A stretch of 36,218 nt of DNA from Balamuthia mandrillaris (taxonomy: Eukaryota; Discosea; Longamoebia; Balamuthiidae): contig JAVKOQ010000454.1 in NCBI GenBank assembly GCA_031835245.1, forward strand, positions 1 through 36,218, written 5' to 3'. Positions 19,353 through 29,125 of the stretch are shown here, one piece after another. Positions within the stretch are counted from its first letter, which is position 1; every line of letters begins with the position of its first letter. A model generated the notes under the pieces. The model did not search any database. It saw only the letters and a program-made list of their open reading frames with translations, and was not told the origin of the DNA. Position numbers and translations under genes: made by a program.

Positions 19353-19740
19353 ATGAACGGACTGCACGCTTTGCCTCCCTCTGTTATCGAGCAGTTGTTG
19401 CTGCGCCTCGGTCCGCAAGATCTTGTGCATATGGAGTCCGTATGCAGGTAGGCGCTCATCTTTATATTCAAATGCCATACGGAGTGTCTGTTGTTAATGC
19501 TGCCGCTGGCAAAAGGGCGTGGCGACGGCTGCCCAGCAATGCAGCCTGGTGGCGCCTCTGCATGCGAGAGTTGTGGCTGGCAGATAGCCGACCCACCCAA
19601 ATGAGCAAGAATGACAGAAAAAAGAGGTGGAAGTTGGAGTACTCTCGGCTGCCTTGTGCCTCCAAGCCAGTCTTTGTCAGCAAAAAGGCGTTACAAGGGT
19701 GTGTTGCTTCAACCTCGTTTTTCTCCTCTCTCTCTTTCTT

Positions 19741-19777
<37 letters not shown>

Positions 19778-20008
19778 CTCTTCTCTTGCTCACTGGCGTG
19801 CATGTGCAGAGGCGAACGGCGGGAAAAGGAAGAAGGGTCATCCCCGAAGAAGACACACGGGTGGGTGGAGCTGCAACCGCCCAGCAAAGAGGACATGCGG
19901 GTCTACTACAAGTCGATCCGCTCCAAACCAAAGCGCAAGCGGGACAAAGGAGCTTCGCGCACTCATTCCGCTTTCGAAAGCTGGGCAGATACCGAGTGCC
20001 CCTACTGA
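19353..20008 (+). CDS. F-box protein
   Basis: Three exons (19353-19447, 19516-19698, 19810-20008) encode 158 residues. The first 50 residues form an F-box: LPPSVIEQLLLRLGPQDLVHMESVCRAW with the following LPSNAAWWRLCMRELW, a motif that binds Skp1 in SCF ubiquitin ligases. The rest is basic (KSIRSKPKRKRDKG) with no WD, LRR or Kelch substrate domain, so the target is unknown. Intron 2 (111 bases, CT-rich) is stopless. The start lies just before the F-box. An AATAAA 20 bases past the stop and the next gene's ATG 79 bases past it show how tightly these genes are packed. Confidence 0.75.
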
Positions 20009-20027
20009 CCCTTTTTCGATAACAAAC

Positions 20028-20033
20028 AATAAA
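20028..20033 (+). terminator. AATAAA polyadenylation signal of the F-box gene
   Basis: A canonical signal lies 20 bases after the stop, in the short gap before the next gene on the same strand. Confidence 0.55.
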
Positions 20034-20086
20034 CAACGTTGTCGAAGAGCAAAAAAAAAAAAAAAAGGAAACGGAACGAGCGAGCG

Positions 20087-20647
20087 ATGCAAGCTGAGGT
20101 AAGAGTATTGGCGGAGGAGCTATTGGAGCGAGCAGCAAGCCAACGAGAAAAGAAAGAAGGGGCTGGCCCTTACATGGTGGGCATAGCGGGCGTACCTGGA
20201 GCAGGCAAAAGCACCTTTGCCAAGAAGCTGTGCGATGAGCTGAATCAACAGGTGGGTGCCAAAGTGTCAGCACTCACCCTTGTTAACTTCTTGTTCTTCT
20301 TGTTTTTCTTCTCCTCCTCCTCCTTGATGCCCATCAAACATCATAGAGTGCTGAAAGCGTGGCGCTAGTAGTACCAATGGATGGATTTCACTACACGAAG
20401 GCCCAGCTGAGGGCAATGGAGGACCCGCAGGAGGCCTTCAAAAGAAGAGGTGACAACCCTCCACAACGAGAGGGGAAAAAAGGGTATGTGGACTAACAAT
20501 GGTATGAACAGGCGCAGCTTGGACATTTGACGGAGAGGCCTTGCTGCGCCTTCTCAAAACGATTAAACAAGAAGGCGAAGCCAAAGCTCCTGGTTGGAGT
20601 CATGAGTTATGTCTCTCTTCTTCTTTATTCTCTGCTATGCTCTTGGA

Positions 20648-20701
<54 letters not shown>

Positions 20702-21291
20702 GTCGTTTCTCTTTCTCTTTCTCTTTCGCTTACTTCTTCGCAATCCTTCTCACTAAAAACACCAGAACTGGAGATCCACTGCAGGACAGCATTGAAATAA
20801 CCCGAAGGCTAGTATTCCTCTCCTCTTGATGATGAGTGGGGCACTGGTCCTAATTGATGGTGGGTCCGCATCCCAAATCTAATAACATTAGCCATAGCAT
20901 CGTCATTGTGGAAGGGAACTATTTACTCTATGCGGAGGCACCTTGGGATGAGTTGGCTCAGGAGGTATCATCCACCCATTCATACTTTATGAACAAGCTG
21001 GGCTGCTTACTGCCCTCCTTGAACAAACAGTTTGATGAGCGGTGGTTCATTGCGTGCGATATAGAGCGGGCCATGGGTCGTGTGTTAAGGAGGCACCAAC
21101 AAGAAAGTACGAATTACTTACTTTTGATATCGTTCATCCCCTTTGCTCCGGCTGACGCATCACTCCGCGCAGTGGGTCTTTCGGAGCAAGAGGCGCAATA
21201 CCGAATCGATACGAACGACAGGCCAAATGCAAAAGCCATACAAGAAAAACTGCTTGCTCAACTTGTAGATCGAAATATTTCTTCGAACTGA
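20087..21291 (+). CDS. P-loop small-molecule kinase (PRK/uridine kinase-like, YFH7 type)
   Basis: Seven exons (20087-20251, 20347-20449, 20512-20610, 20774-20807, 20892-20964, 21031-21106, 21173-21291) encode 222 residues. Walker A is GVPGAGKST (35-43); VPMDGFHYTKAQL, RRGAAWTFDGEAL, IVIVEGNYLLYAEAPW, FDERWFIACDIERA and RHQQEMGLSEQEAQYRIDTNDRPNA follow in the order of the phosphoribulokinase/uridine-kinase superfamily, closest to YFH7/YggC-type proteins whose substrate (fructose, nucleoside or pantothenate-like) is uncertain. The exon 3 donor is doubtful: 20611 (GTCTCT) keeps APGWSHEL but 20588 or 20599 are possible. Intron 4 is GC-AG. Introns 5 and 6 are 66 bases and stopless. Confidence 0.82.
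20652..20700 (+). repeat. (CT)n microsatellite in P-loop kinase intron 3
   Basis: A long perfect CT run inside intron 20611-20773, pyrimidine on the sense strand. Confidence 0.9.
20808..20891 (+). other. GC-AG intron, 84 bases
   Basis: The donor AAG|GCTAGT joins in phase 2 to the acceptor CATTAG and yields EITRSHSIVIVEGNY, as the kinase family requires. The GT donor two codons later leads to a stop, so GC use is the best reading. Confidence 0.6.
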
Positions 21292-21410
21292 AATGTTTCT
21301 GGGAATTATTAACATTCATTTACATTCAACACTGAACACTAACTTTTTCTTCAACATTAATACCACTGAATTTACACGTTATTTCAACAAGCGATTGCCC
21401 ACAGAAAAAA

Positions 21411-21725
21411 ATGCAAACTGAAACGTCAACGCCTGGAATTGATCTGAAACCTTGCCCTCGTGTAAACAAAGCCCACTTAAGCCAGTGGGTAGGATCAACA
21501 GTACGAGTTGTTGGAAAAATGAAAGGGACAGAAAACACCGGACGACCAATTGTTCAACTGGAAACTGCTGACGGTATTGTGAATGTTGTGACAAGGTCTT
21601 TTACGACCTTCCCTACTACATTTGTTGAAGTGCTTGGTGTAGTGGATCAGAAGATGAACATTGAAGAGCAAAGGCTAACTTGCCTTGGAGAAAACTTTGG
21701 TATGCAAACCAACTTTGAATCATGA
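21411..21725 (+). CDS. RPA3: Replication protein A 14-kDa subunit-like (RPA3)
   Basis: A single exon encodes 104 residues forming one OB-fold. RVNKAHLSQWVGSTVRVVGKM at the start and the strand pattern through VQLETADG, FVEVLGVVD and CLGENFGM match RPA14/RFA3, the small subunit of the single-stranded DNA-binding trimer in replication and repair. The family is poorly conserved and usually 110-125 residues long, so the call rests on the N-terminal pattern and overall size. The ATG is the first in frame, after a short A-run, 119 bases behind the P-loop kinase stop. It is one of the few intronless genes here. Confidence 0.7.
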   Translation: MQTETSTPGIDLKPCPRVNKAHLSQWVGSTVRVVGKMKGTENTGRPIVQLETADGIVNVVTRSFTTFPTTFVEVLGVVDQKMNIEEQRLTCLGENFGMQTNFES

Positions 21726-22290
21726 GACAACACTCCTTCTAACCATTCCTCTTATAAGACATGTTTAGTTACACCGTGCTCCTTCAATACATGCATTTGC
21801 ATAAAGAGCCTTTCTTGTAAGAGGAGGCATAAATATAGTTTTTTTTCTTAACAAAAAAAAAAAAAAACCTGCCCCTGCCACAAGCCTCAATGGGCGACCG
21901 ACCGACCACCACACTTGTAGAGAGGAAGATTCGGGTCGATGGGATCTGGAAGTGACGTGTGTGATAGCAATGGTCTGGGTGTGGATTGGCCAACACATAC
22001 CCTTACATTGAGATAGCGTGACATGTTATCTTTGTTTTGTCTGTACCCTGCGGGCTAATATGCCTCTTGTTCTCCATTTCTCTCTCAAGCCTCGCCTTAA
22101 CGTGGCCATTGCAACACCTGGATCTATTAGTCGCCTGCGTCGCTTTGGACGTTTCCTTCTCATGGATGACACTTTCAACATGGCCAACCAAGCCAGACAG
22201 ACTTTGTGGTTTGGAGATTGGGTCGATCAAGCTTCTTACTGTTATGGTGAAAAAAAAATTAAAAATACACAAATTTCATCAAAAAACAAT
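21726..22290. other. Gap with a coding-like fragment of unknown status
   Basis: This 565-base stretch holds an A-run at 21852-21867, a short frame from an ATG at 21890 (MGDRPTTTLVERKIRVDGIW), then a T-rich stretch ending in CTCTCAAG, after which a plus-strand frame at about 22090-22247 reads NVAIATPGSISRLRRFGRF and MANQARQTLWFGDWVDQ. No splice combination I tried joins the two parts in a convincing phase and I do not recognise the peptide. It may be a small gene, a pseudogene remnant or chance. Confidence 0.3.
22281..22286 (-). terminator. RNA polymerase III terminator of tRNA-Leu
   Basis: A run of six T on the minus strand begins 5 bases after the tRNA discriminator base, the normal Pol III stop. 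Confidence 0.75.
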
Positions 22291-22372
22291 TGCACGCTGT
22301 GGGATTCGAACCCACGCATCCGAAGATAATAGCGCCTAAAGCTACCGCGTTAGACCACTCCGCCAAGCGTGC
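22291..22372 (-). tRNA. tRNA-Leu, anticodon UAG
   Basis: The 82-nt cloverleaf closes fully: acceptor stem GCACGCT/AGCGTGC with discriminator A; anticodon stem GTAGC/GCTAT with loop TTTAGGC, giving anticodon UAG that reads CUA/CUN; long class II variable arm ATC-TTCG-GAT; T arm GTGGG/CCCAC with loop TTCGAAT. The internal B box GGTTCGAATCC is intact. No intron is present and CCA is not encoded, as is normal for eukaryotic nuclear tRNA genes. Confidence 0.95.
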
Positions 22373-22554
22373 TGTTATTTAGGAAGAGAAAAAATGAGCG
22401 TTGCAATTGGCAGAACTATTATTTCTTTACACCTGTTTTGTTGGCCGTTTGTTTTTTTCTATTGACACGCGCGTCGGTTAAGCTTTATTTTGTTGTTGGA
22501 TGTTTGTTTGAACGACTCTTTTGTTACTTGCTCAACTCTATTCTGACAAAAGCC

Positions 22555-23054
22555 ATGGGCAACCCCTTAACCCGCTTCAAGAAGGTGGAAGACATCAAAG
22601 CAGACGTCAAACGCAACACGCAGAAGCTGCTCACCCAGGTTGGTAAACGGCAACTCCCCTTTCAACTCACTTTTTTTTTTTTGACATGGTTGTTTTGGCC
22701 GGGATGTGTGCGTTTTAGACTGGTGAACCAGAGCCTCGAAATGTGGAAAGAACAAGCAAGAAAACTGAAACATCACAACCCAGACCGGAGAGCAAAACCT
22801 CGGCACCTCTCCCTTTTTCCACATCCCACTCCGAAGAAGATTTGTCGCACCCGAATGTAAAGACAGACTGGAGCAAGTTCAAAAAAATCGTGCAGGAAAC
22901 TGAAGGCGAGACAGACCAACAACTAAGTCCCAGCGATGACGAGGAAGGAGAGGTGATTGTACTGGAAGAGCCTGGTGCCAGAAAGGGATTAGAAACGGAG
23001 AGAGTCCAACACTACCAACAAACTCATCCCAAATCAACAGAAAATGTCATGTAA
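22555..23054 (+). CDS. Small charged protein with MGNP start, function unknown
   Basis: Two exons (22555-22638 and 22719-23054) encode 139 residues. MGNPLTRFKK could be an N-myristoylation signal next to basic residues, though Pro4 is not ideal. The first 30 residues look helical (VEDIKADVKRNTQKLLTQ). The rest is highly charged and disordered, with DWSKFKKIV near residue 80 and an acidic patch SPSDDEEGEVIVLEE that resembles casein-kinase-2 sites. I do not recognise the family. It is divergent to tRNA-Leu and its stop lies only 51 bases from the stop of the Vps62-like gene on the other strand, so the two transcripts must overlap or use very short 3' UTRs. Confidence 0.7.
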
Positions 23055-23105
23055 ACAACTTGAATAGTGTACAGTCTCGTTCATCATAGTAAGTATTATT
23101 CTCTT

Positions 23106-25676
23106 TCAGTCTTTGGACACCATCAAAAGGTTGTTGTTGGCAGTGTTCGCATCTCCGCCGTTTCGGTTGAAACGTTTCACCTTTATGAACGCAGTGTCAC
23201 CCTCAGTAACTTGAATGCACCAATGCCCTCTGAAGTTGAAGGTTTGCTTCTGACCAGGCTTGAGCTCACACATGCCGAATTTCTTCTTGTTTTTTCTCTT
23301 TTGAGAGGTTAAGATGACACTATTATAGACGTTGGGACTTTGGTTGTGAAGCTCAATATATCCAACTGGCCAGATGCCTCCTTTGGTGATAATGCAGTTT
23401 AGTCATCAGTGCATAGGGAGAAGCGGCGAGAAAAGCAAACCTTTTGAACAGGGGAAGGCGAGGTATTGTTTGTCTGTATCATAAACGCCATTGGTTTTGT
23501 CTACTTCCTCCAGCGCTGAGCCTGGCACAAAACCGATTTCCTCTTCATTACTGGAACCAAAAATTGCCGTCCAAGTGTCCTGTACAGCTCCAAAGCCAAA
23601 CGGATGCTCTCCTTCTACTTTGCCTAAAAGCCCAAGCTGTTGTTAGCGTTGTTTTCACAAAGATAAGAGAGTACAGAAGAAGAGGAGAGAGAACCTGTTT
23701 GAGCATTGACAACGAAACGATAACGGTTATTGTTGTAAGTGCAGACCCCCTCGTAGATAGGAAGATAGATAACGTTGTAATTAATGCTGGTAAAGGTGGT
23801 CTTTGTCTGCATTCCTCTCACGAGGTTGGTGCGATAATCACTTCTGAGTTTGCTGGCACAGGCGTTCTTTTCAGATGCCAAAACATTCTTTTCCAGAAAG
23901 CGTTGCCAAACAGATTGCCAAGACATCACGCCATGTTCCATGTATTTCATGTCTGTGGCCCCTGCCTGTACCTCGCTAAGCTTCCAGTTGCCTATCTTTT
24001 TCAACATTCTAGAAACTGGGATAAATAAAAAAAAACCACAAGCTGAAAAAGAAAGAGAAAGGAGAACACACTTGCGAGTAGTGGAGTCCTTGCTAGTGGC
24101 GTAGGCCTTAAGGTCACCATATTGGCTGTTGTTGACTCCTCTTTCAAGCCTCCATGTTGTCTCCTCGTACTCATGATGGTGATGCTCTGTTCTAGGGCCG
24201 TTGTGGCGCCCATAATGGTGGTGGATCTCGTGCACATTTCTTGTGAGCTGCTGGCCAACCTCCGCTGAATAGGACGATGTGGCAGAAACGTCAAACTTGT
24301 ACATCGGCGTGAACAGTGGCGTTAACTCCACCTTGATTTTACTGCCCTCTTTGCGGAAAGAGGAGGGAGCAAACCAAAGGCTTTGGCGCCACGCAGCAAA
24401 GGCCTTCTGAGCTGCTTCAGTATTCATGGCGAAAGGTATCATGAGAACTGTTGGGCTTATTTGGGGCTTCTGATAGGTCAGTAAAATTCAAATTGGTAGC
24501 CTGTAAAACGAGAGGACTCTTGTTTAAACGTACCTGTTGCTCAAAGTGCGTAAGAACCACCTCTTCTTCGCTGCTAGAGGCAGCAGAAGTGGTTGAGTTA
24601 CTCTGCTCCATAGCAGCAAGATAACGCTCGTATTGTCTCCATTCATCCTGCTGTCTTTGCTGGTCGTTGGCAAAGAACTCCTCTCCAACAAGGACCTGCC
24701 TTGCCAAACTGAACAGTGGTGTGTTGGTCAGAGGTAAGGTGTAATCCCTGGAGGAATAATAGTTAGAGAAGAGCCTCTTCAACACCAAAATAAACGAAAA
24801 GGGCAACAAGAAAACGGAAAGGCAGGGGACAAAAGGAGAAAACATGGAGAATAACAGTTACCTCCAAGCCAAGAATGTTCCCATGGACGTTCCTTGGCTG
24901 AAAGGAAAGGGACCTATGGTCCATATGGTGCAGCGTCCCTGAGCTCCACTGTCCTTATCCGACCACATGCATACACCATCCTCCTCAAAGCAAGGGCGGG
25001 CAGGGGTCACAAGGCTCTCGTGAACACAACGAACCACGTCAACGTCTGGCTCGCTGTACTCGTTGTTGACAACGCATCCCATGACCACGTAGCCCTGAGG
25101 GGGGACGGGTCGCCAGATGCTGCACCGACCAAAGGCACCGCCTGTCTTGCGGTCGCTCCACACCTGCTCGAAGCCGACAGGCCGTTCCAAAAGCCATGTA
25201 CCATCCCTCAACTGCCCTTGCGTAACCAACATGCTTTGAGTGCCTTCGGGGGGAGGCTTGTTGGCGTGTCCCCTTACAGCTAGGTCTCCAAGCGAGTGGA
25301 AACCCTGCGGGGCTATTGGCCGGAAGAATGAAACAGTTCTTGGTTTAGCTCCTGTTTTCCTGTCATCCCATAACTTGGCATAGTCTTTGGCATAGGTTGC
25401 CTATAGGAAGGACGTTTTCAGCTGAAGGGGCGTACACATACCACGAAGCAACACAACAACAAGAGAACAAACCATTAACGCGGCAACAGGGGCAAAGGTG
25501 TAGCCATTGTGTGGAGGCGCAAGGCCGCCAACTGGCACCGCAGTCGTTGTTGCGGCAGGCGCTTGCTCGCGCTCGCCTCTAGGAGAGGCAGCGGGCTCTG
25601 GCGGTGCAGGAAGGGTGCCAAACTCATAGCTGAATGGCAAGGCTTCCATTGTAAAGCTGTAAGACGGGGCTTCCAT
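23106..25676 (-). CDS. Vps62/DUF946-like single-pass membrane protein
   Basis: Seven exons (25676-25442, 25384-24862, 24747-24534, 24469-24072, 24008-23695, 23623-23441, 23380-23106) encode 713 residues. A Pro/Ala-rich N-terminus leads to one transmembrane segment at 61-77. The next region (about 80-255) has three Vps62-type blades: LWDDRKTG with SFFRPIAPQGFHSLG, VWSDRKTGG with SIWRPVPPQGYVVMG, and MWSDKDSGAQ with TIWTIGPFPFSQG. A middle part carries PLFTPMYKFDV near 375 and YLPIYEGVCTYNNNRYRFVVN with TGKVEG near 530-550, a pattern of small beta domains. A C-terminal domain (about 625-713) with ELHNQSPNVYNS and GQKQTFNFRGHWCIQV may be an Ig-like sandwich. Yeast Vps62 affects vacuolar protein sorting; biochemical function is unknown. 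Exon 4 was placed by frame continuity. Confidence 0.72.
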
Positions 25677-25904
25677 CTGCGCAAATGTACAGCGGACACG
25701 AAAGTAAACCGGTGGCACTTGGCTTTGAGGAAGGAATTCTGTTTTTAATGCGCTTTTATTTGGGTGTACGTGCGCGAGCAGCAGCAGCAGGGGTCCCCAA
25801 GCTTTTCGTGTGCGGAAGTCTCTCTTTCGGGCGTTACCGCGAAAAAAACAAACGAATTTTTCTTTCAACTGCTTCCCCCCCCTTGTGCTTTGGTGTCGAC
25901 ACAA

Positions 25905-26345
25905 CTAGCCCCTCCACCTGCTGCCGCCGGTCGGCGTCCGCCTTCCTTGGAACCGTGCACCTGTGCTGCCCGCTTTGGTTACAAGCTCTGCCATGATCTG
26001 CCTGCCTGCTCTGGTCCGTACGAGAGCCACCGTTCCCAATATGTTGCCCGCCATCGCAGAGTAGTAGACGTTGAGAAAGCTTTGTTTTTTGGTCTTGTGG
26101 CGGAAGGTTTGCATGGCCCATAGGCCCCCTATCCAGCCGCCAACTAACGCACTTAGCTGCAATGTGCTTTCCCGTACTCTCCATTCGTGCCGCAAGGCTT
26201 TCTGCTTATCATAGTAAAAAAGACCGGCACTGGCCGCGTTTACCCCCACCACATAACTCCCCAACAAGACAGTAGCGGAAGAAGAACGCTGCATCGTACC
26301 CCTGGATTTCTTTTTTTCTTGTTCCCCAAACACTGCTCTCAACAT
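25905..26345 (-). CDS. DUF1294-family membrane protein
   Basis: A single exon encodes 146 residues if the ATG at 26345 is used (129 if the ATG at 26294). Hydrophobic segments near 35-50 (VLLGSYVVGVNAASAGLF), 70-90 and 105-120 suggest two to four membrane spans. YYDKQKALRHEWRVRESTLQLSALVGGWIGGLWAM followed by FRHKTKKQSF matches DUF1294: DK-A, RxxE-L, GG-G and RHKT-K-F are its hallmarks, mostly known from bacteria and some eukaryotes. The function of the family is unknown. The tail is Arg/Gly-rich. It reads in the same direction as the Vps62-like gene, 228 bases upstream of that gene's start. Confidence 0.78.
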   Translation of the reverse strand: MLRAVFGEQEKKKSRGTMQRSSSATVLLGSYVVGVNAASAGLFYYDKQKALRHEWRVRESTLQLSALVGGWIGGLWAMQTFRHKTKKQSFLNVYYSAMAGNILGTVALVRTRAGRQIMAELVTKAGSTGARFQGRRTPTGGSRWRG

Positions 26346-26853
26346 AATAGCTCCATTGCCCCCTAGAACCACTTCCAATTGGACCCCTCATTCAAAACAC
26401 CAATGACTCCTCAAAAAAAAATCTTTGCTGCTGTTATGAGTAGACTTATGACGGAATCTTGCTTTGTGTTATTTTTTCCTGAAGCTCTACGCCTTTTCAT
26501 CCATGGCCCAGCTTTCATTTTTCAGGTGTTTATCTCTACATATCAGCACTACGGTGTGCGCAAGTGTTGGTTTTTAACTTCTTGAAACTAAATAAAACTT
26601 TTTCCCGTTTGTGGCAGTAAGGGTCGGGGCTACACAGAGATAAGTTTATTCTTTACAAAGAAGAACACCTCTGTGCCACTGATAGACAAAATAAATAGAA
26701 CCAATAGGAATATATATACGAAAAAATTTCCTATTTTCAAAAACTCCGCCAAGATCTTAAACTCAGATCTCGAGATACTGTAGTACCTACGAGGTTGAGC
26801 GGCTTAGTCCACCAAGATAGCCAATAAACAAAAACAAGAGGAGAGGAGAGGAG
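26346..26853. other. Divergent gap between DUF1294 and calcipressin genes
   Basis: No convincing gene is seen. A plus-strand frame opens at 26403 (MTPQKKIFAAV) but has no recognisable motif. AATAAA at 26590-26595 and 26691-26696 and an AT-rich stretch at 26705-26745 are present. The partial direct repeat CCGCCAAGAT/CCACCAAGAT (26747 and 26809 areas) flanks an inverted AGATCT/CTCGAGAT segment. Confidence 0.4.
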
Positions 26854-27593
26854 ATGGACACAAGCAACGTTCTTGTGGTGCAAAGACCCAACCATTCCAA
26901 CGGGAGCTGTAACCGGTATAAGATCTTTTGTTGTTGTGCGATTGATTAGGTAGGTTGTTAACGTTTGCGAACTCTTATTGCTGTAGAGAGACACTTGGCG
27001 AAGAAGCTTGGGGTCAATCTTTAGAACAATCACTTCAGCCTTATGTTGAAGTATGCTACTTGAAAGTGTATCTTAAACAAGGTAAAGCGCTGGTGATCTT
27101 GCCCTCAATAGAAGGTATGTTTATGACCGTACTTTCTGCTGTTTTTTTGAACACATATCACTTACTCTCTCCCATTAGCTGCCACCATTGCCAAAGATAT
27201 TCTCACACAACGGGGGCATGCAGTGGCATTTGGTCCTGTACGTTAAAGAGCCCTTTCGTTGCCCCTCCTCCTCAGCTTTTCAAACAACCCCGTTAACTGT
27301 TTCATTTACAGGGCACAGAGGAAAGCACTTTGTGTGCTTCGCGCTTGTCCATCCCGCCACAAGAAAAGGCCTTCCTTTTGAGCCCTCCGCCCTCGCCGCC
27401 AGATTCATGGGTGCCCATCCACGAAGGAATCAATAGGGTGCCATTTGTGGATCTCTCTCCGGAGGACGACGTGCTTCTCCCTGCTACCCAATGCACCCCC
27501 ACCATCCGCATTGATGTCGTGCCTTCCACCACAACCACTCCCTCCACCCCCACCCGCTCTATTCCCCGCACTCGTCACCCTTTAAGCAAATGA
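26854..27593 (+). CDS. RCAN: Calcipressin (regulator of calcineurin)
   Basis: Four exons (26854-26915, 26987-27114, 27179-27237, 27312-27593) encode 176 residues. An RRM-like fold (NVLVVQRP, then LEQSLQPYVEVCYLKVYLKQGKALVILPSIEAATIAKDIL) is followed by the family signature PPQEKAFLLSPPPSPPDSWVP (FLLSPPPSPP at 104-113), whose serines are the classical GSK3/MAPK-phosphorylated sites in animals and yeast. PTIRID at 146-151 is a PxIxIT-type calcineurin docking motif. Calcipressins inhibit or, when phosphorylated, assist calcineurin. The C-terminal 25 residues are Thr/Pro-rich. All introns are 64-74 bases. It is tail-to-tail with Vps11, 86 bases between stops. Confidence 0.9.
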
Positions 27594-27679
27594 GGAGATC
27601 AAACTGCAAAGCAAAACCATCACGACCAACCCCTCTCCTCAAGAAGCCAAAAAAAAATCGACAAAAAACGGGGTTCTTT

Positions 27680-29091
27680 TCACTTGAAGGAAAGACTTCC
27701 ACTGGCACCACCACTGCGCGTACTGCTTGCTCCAGCTGGACTGAAAATCCCTCTTCCAAAATACTCTGCAACCGTTTGGAAACCATCCGCTGATCCTTCC
27801 AACTGTACAAACGCCAGATGTTAACAACAACAATAAACTAACAAACAACAAACGAAAAAACAAAAAAAAAAACCTGCTTGAAAAATTGGTCATGTTGACC
27901 CGCATTCTCTTCAAGGGCCTTCTTGATTTCAGATATCTTGCGGTTGTTAGGGGCACACACGGGGCACTCCTTCTCGTTTTCTCCCAGACAGCGCTGGTGG
28001 AAGGAGTGCATGCATAGGAAGTGGATGGAGGGGAGGTCCAGCGGTCCTGTGCAACCCGTACATTTTTTTTCCTGAAAGATTTTTGCACTTATCCACAGAA
28101 AGAAAATGAGAGAAACGGATTTTAAAAAGGACCAAAAAGGAGCGTTTTGTACCCAGTTTTTAACTCATGCATCTCTCTTCTCATTTTGTCCGTTTCATCA
28201 CTGTACATGCGTATGAGGCGCTGATCCTATAGTGAGAGAGAGAGAGAGAAGTTGATGGTGAGGAGGAAAAAAAAGAAGAGAAGAGAAGTGATTGTATGTA
28301 TACCTCAGCAATAAGTTGGTTTTGTTGTTGTAATCGCTGTACGATGTAGTCCTTTACTACGCTAAGAGTGGTGGTGGACTTTTGAGACAGGATTTGTATA
28401 ACCAAAAGCGGAGGAAGCAGATTGTCGCGATCGATGTCTACATGAAGAAAGCGCAAATTAGGGCAACAAATAAATGAAGAAAGAAGAATGAAAGGAGGAT
28501 AAGACTTAAAGATAGAAGGAAGAAGGCCAAGGGAAACAGAAAATGTAAAAATGCTTACTGTTTAGTACTTCTATGATTTCGGCCTGACAATCTTCATCTC
28601 TCCCAGCAAAGTAGGACAATGCTTGCACCCACAAATTGGGGTCCTTGTCACTACATCATCAACAAATGATATAATCACGTTCAGGTCAAAAGGTGGACGG
28701 GGGGGGGGACGTAGAACAAGAGGCAAGAAGCGTACCCATATTTTTTGCAGCACTCAATGACCGCCTCGTATTCGTTGTTCTCCATGTAATACTGTACAAT
28801 TTCATGGTACAGCTCTAACTTCTCGTAGAGATGAAGAATGCCTTGCCTAAAGTCTTGCATTTGGGCTAACACTAGCGCATGATCTTCATCAAAATGAGCC
28901 TATATTATTGAACAAATGAGTCGATATGAGTGTGAGGGAAGACATGATAGATGGTCAACAATAAAGCTTAGCAGTACCCTCGGGTCTACAAGAAGAGATT
29001 GTGCTTTCTTGAGACGCTCAAGCCTGTCCTCAGGACTTTGCCCTTCCTGCATCAGGAAAAAATTCTGATTAATGTTTTTTCTTAAAGACTC

Positions 29092-29125
<34 letters not shown>

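Noticed and set aside
26745-26825. Possible second tRNA or structured RNA
   Set aside because: Short repeats and GAT-rich inverted segments are present, but no T-arm GTTCGA box, acceptor stem or anticodon arm can be folded.
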